Shown piece after piece: positions 30,019 through 31,928 of a stretch of 31,928 nucleotides of DNA. Under the pieces are notes generated by a model. It was not told where the DNA came from. It made no database searches and worked only from the letters and a program-made list of their open reading frames with translations. Source of the stretch: Actinomycetes bacterium (GTDB taxonomy: Bacteria > Actinomycetota > Actinomycetes > Actinomycetales > Microbacteriaceae); contig JAEWJG010000166.1 in NCBI GenBank assembly GCA_023386675.1, positions 1-31,928 of the forward strand, read 5' to 3'. The stretch's first letter is position 1. The number at the start of each line of letters is the position of its first letter. Made by a program: the position numbers and the translations under genes.

Positions 30019-31131
30019 CTAGTCGTCGGCTTTGCTCCCGGCGCGCCAGCGGATGCCGGCCGCGATGAAGCCGTCGAGGTCGCCGTCGAAGACGGAGCTC
30101 GGGTTGCCGGACTCGAAACCGGTGCGCAGGTCCTTCACCAGCTGCTGGCCGTAGAGGAAGTAGGAGCGCATCTGGGCGCCCCAGCTCGCCGTGATGGTGC
30201 CGGCGAGCTCCTTCTTCTTGGCCGCCTCCTCCTCCTTCTGGAGCAGGAGCAGGCGGGTCTGCAGCACGCGCATGGCCGCGGCGCGGTTCTGGATCTGCGA
30301 CTTCTCGTTCTGCATCGAGACGACGATGCCGGTCGGGAGGTGCGTGATGCGCACGGCGGAGTCGGTCGTGTTGACCGACTGGCCGCCAGGGCCCGAGGAG
30401 CGGAACACGTCGATGCGGATGTCGCCCTCGGGGATGTCGACCTCGGTCGCCTCCTCCATGAGCGGGATGACCTCGACCGCCGCGAACGACGTCTGACGCT
30501 TGTCCGCCGAGCCGAACGGGCTGATCCGCGCGAGGCGGTGCGTGCCGGCCTCGACCGACAGCGTGCCGAACGCGTAGGGCGCGTCCACCTCGAAGGTCGC
30601 CGACTTGATGCCGGCGCCTTCGGCATAGGACGTGTCCATCACCTTGACCGGGTACTTGTGCTGCTCCGCCCAGCGCAGGTACATGCGCATGAGCATCTCG
30701 GCGAAGTCGGTGGCGTCGTCGCCGCCGGCGCCGGAGCGGATGGTGACGATCGCGGAGCGCTCGTCGTACTCGCCGCTCAGCAGCGTCTGCACCTCGAGGT
30801 CGCCGAGAGCTGTCTGCAGGGAGGCGAGTTCGGCCCGCGCCTCGGCGGCCGATTCCTCGTCCTCGGCCTCGTTGGCCAGCTCGACCAGCACCTCCAGGTC
30901 GTCGAGCCGGCGCTCGATCGCGGTGATGCGCCCGAGCTCGGCCTGGCGGTGGCTGAGCGCGCTGGTCACCTTCTGCGCGTTGGCCGTGTCGTCCCAGAGA
31001 TCGGGGGCGCCGGCCTGCTCGCTGAGGTCGGCGATCTCGGCGCGCAGCTTCGGCACGTCGACCACCGCCGCGATGTCGTCGAAGGTGGAGCGCAGGTCCG
31101 CGATCTGGGAGGAGAGGTCGAGTTCGATCAT
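30019..31131 (-). CDS. prfB: Peptide chain release factor 2
   Basis: A 370-residue release factor that recognises UGA and UAA stop codons. The GGQ catalytic motif is at residues 249-251 (SSGPGGQSVN), and the RF2-type SPF tripeptide (ARISPFGSAD, 204-206) replaces the PxT of RF1. An N-terminal coiled-coil domain is present. No programmed +1 frameshift as in E. coli prfB is seen: the frame runs unbroken from ATG 31131. It leads the block prfB-ftsE-ftsX-smpB and is divergent from the MFS gene. Confidence 0.95.
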   Translation of the reverse strand: MIELDLSSQIADLRSTFDDIAAVVDVPKLRAEIADLSEQAGAPDLWDDTANAQKVTSALSHRQAELGRITAIERRLDDLEVLVELANEAEDEESAAEARAELASLQTALGDLEVQTLLSGEYDERSAIVTIRSGAGGDDATDFAEMLMRMYLRWAEQHKYPVKVMDTSYAEGAGIKSATFEVDAPYAFGTLSVEAGTHRLARISPFGSADKRQTSFAAVEVIPLMEEATEVDIPEGDIRIDVFRSSGPGGQSVNTTDSAVRITHLPTGIVVSMQNEKSQIQNRAAAMRVLQTRLLLLQKEEEAAKKKELAGTITASWGAQMRSYFLYGQQLVKDLRTGFESGNPSSVFDGDLDGFIAAGIRWRAGSKADD

Positions 31132-31209
31132 GTCGGCATCCAGCCTACCGGGCGGCACCGCCCCGCGGACCGTGGGGCGGCTCCTGGAAAGTTGTACGGT
31201 GTTAACGAC

Positions 31210-31928
31210 ATGACTTCCGACGAGCGCCCCTTCGATTTCCGCTCCGTCGCCCTCGCCGCCTTCCTGCCGACGCTGCTCTTCTCGATCGGCGAGGGGGCGA
31301 TCATCCCGATCATCCCCGTCGCCGCCGGGAACCTCGGTGCAGGGCTCGCGATGGCCGGCTTCATCGCGTCCATGGTGATGCTCGGCGAGCTGGCGGGCGA
31401 CATCCCGAGCGGATGGGTGGTCTCCCGCTTCGGCGAGCGCACCTCCATGATCGGCGCGGCTGCGGTCGCGATCGCCGGTGTGGTGGTGTGCCTGCTCGCG
31501 CCGAACTACTGGGTGCTCATGGTCGGCATCTTCGTGGTCGGCGTCGCCACGGCGGTGTTCGCGCTGGCGCGGCACGCGTTCATGACGACGTACGTGCCGG
31601 TCCGCTACCGCGCGCGGGCGCTGTCGACGCTCGGGGGTATCTTCCGCGCCGGCTGGTTCGTCGGCCCTCTGCTCTCGTCCGCGATCATCGCGCTCACCGG
31701 CTCCACGCAGTCGGTGTTCTGGATCTTCATCGTCAGCTGCCTCGGCTCGGTGACCGTGCTGATCGCCCTGCCGGACCCCGAGCGGATGTTCGGGCCGTCG
31801 CCGCGGGTCGCCGACGAGTCCGGCGCTCAGGTGACCACCGGCGAGGAGGACGCGGAGGAGCGCACGCACGGGCTGTTCCGCACCATCTGGTCGTTCCGCG
31901 AGGTTCTCGCGCGGATGGGCGCCGGCGT
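31210..31928 (+). CDS. MFS transporter, 3' end cut by the window edge
   Basis: The frame from ATG 31210 is open to the last base (239 codons seen). The product starts MTSDERPFDFRSVALAAFLP and has about seven hydrophobic segments, with a motif-A-like GDIPSGWVVSRFGERTSM after the second helix and RALSTLGGIFRAGWFVGPLL around the fifth. After about residue 180 comes a charged cytoplasmic loop (GEEDAEERTHGLFRTIW), as expected between the two halves of an MFS carrier. Substrate unknown. No clear ribosome site precedes the ATG. It is divergent from prfB over 78 bases. Confidence 0.85.
   Translation, partial: MTSDERPFDFRSVALAAFLPTLLFSIGEGAIIPIIPVAAGNLGAGLAMAGFIASMVMLGELAGDIPSGWVVSRFGERTSMIGAAAVAIAGVVVCLLAPNYWVLMVGIFVVGVATAVFALARHAFMTTYVPVRYRARALSTLGGIFRAGWFVGPLLSSAIIALTGSTQSVFWIFIVSCLGSVTVLIALPDPERMFGPSPRVADESGAQVTTGEEDAEERTHGLFRTIWSFREVLARMGAG

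Noticed and set aside
30019..31131. Programmed +1 frameshift in prfB
   Set aside because: The frame is continuous from ATG 31131 and there is no in-frame stop near codon 25.

Overview
The window is about 32 kb of high-GC DNA with dense, overlapping bacterial genes. The combination of a prfB-ftsE-ftsX-smpB block, a tmRNA whose tag ends in ALAA, a HisN-type histidinol phosphatase, a ScbR-like TetR regulator and several short proteins of the kind seen in Microbacteriaceae (DUF7882- and DUF7144-like) points to an actinobacterium of the family Microbacteriaceae, perhaps near Leifsonia. Family names were recognised from motifs by eye; no search was run.

Left part (1-13.4 kb). The window opens inside an acyltransferase with a C-terminal SGNH domain, followed by an SGNH lipoprotein and a hairpin terminator. 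Next come a ScbR-like regulator with a 16-bp palindrome upstream, two small unknown genes, and a tRNA-Lys(CTT) with its terminator. An AI-2E family permease and a DUF7882-like gene are divergent. A tightly coupled operon then encodes HisN, an ABC exporter ATPase and permease, and a quinone oxidoreductase. An adenine-deaminase-type enzyme and an alpha/beta hydrolase overlap by 4 bp. A SatD-family regulator and a membrane protein form a two-gene operon bracketed by two copies of one inverted repeat.

Middle part (13.4-21.8 kb). Small unknown and membrane genes lead to a formylglycine-generating enzyme (FGE), a CxPxR sulfatase, an MFS exporter and a PLDc_N-SHOCT membrane protein, all on the minus strand. 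The FGE should convert Cys100 of the sulfatase to formylglycine. Two short Trp-rich paralogous genes on the plus strand lie near the two ends of the sulfatase-MFS-SHOCT group. A polytopic GT-C-like membrane protein follows.

Accessory patch beside ssrA (21.9-25.2 kb). This stretch holds short genes of unknown role, a frameshifted SMI1/KNR4-like gene, and a 55-bp imperfect direct repeat. The second copy of the repeat runs into the 3' end of the tmRNA gene. A third, inverted and partial copy lies just beyond the tmRNA 5' end. It looks like an old insertion or a short dispersed repeat at a classical integration hotspot.

Right part (25.2-31.9 kb). A SIMPL-domain gene and a DUF5666-like membrane protein precede a conserved minus-strand block: tyrosine phosphatase, smpB, ftsX, ftsE (with an unusual Gln/Pro/His-rich tail) and prfB. 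A divergent MFS transporter runs off the right edge. No intergenic stretch longer than about 300 bases was found. No CRISPR array, rRNA, transposase or integrase was seen.
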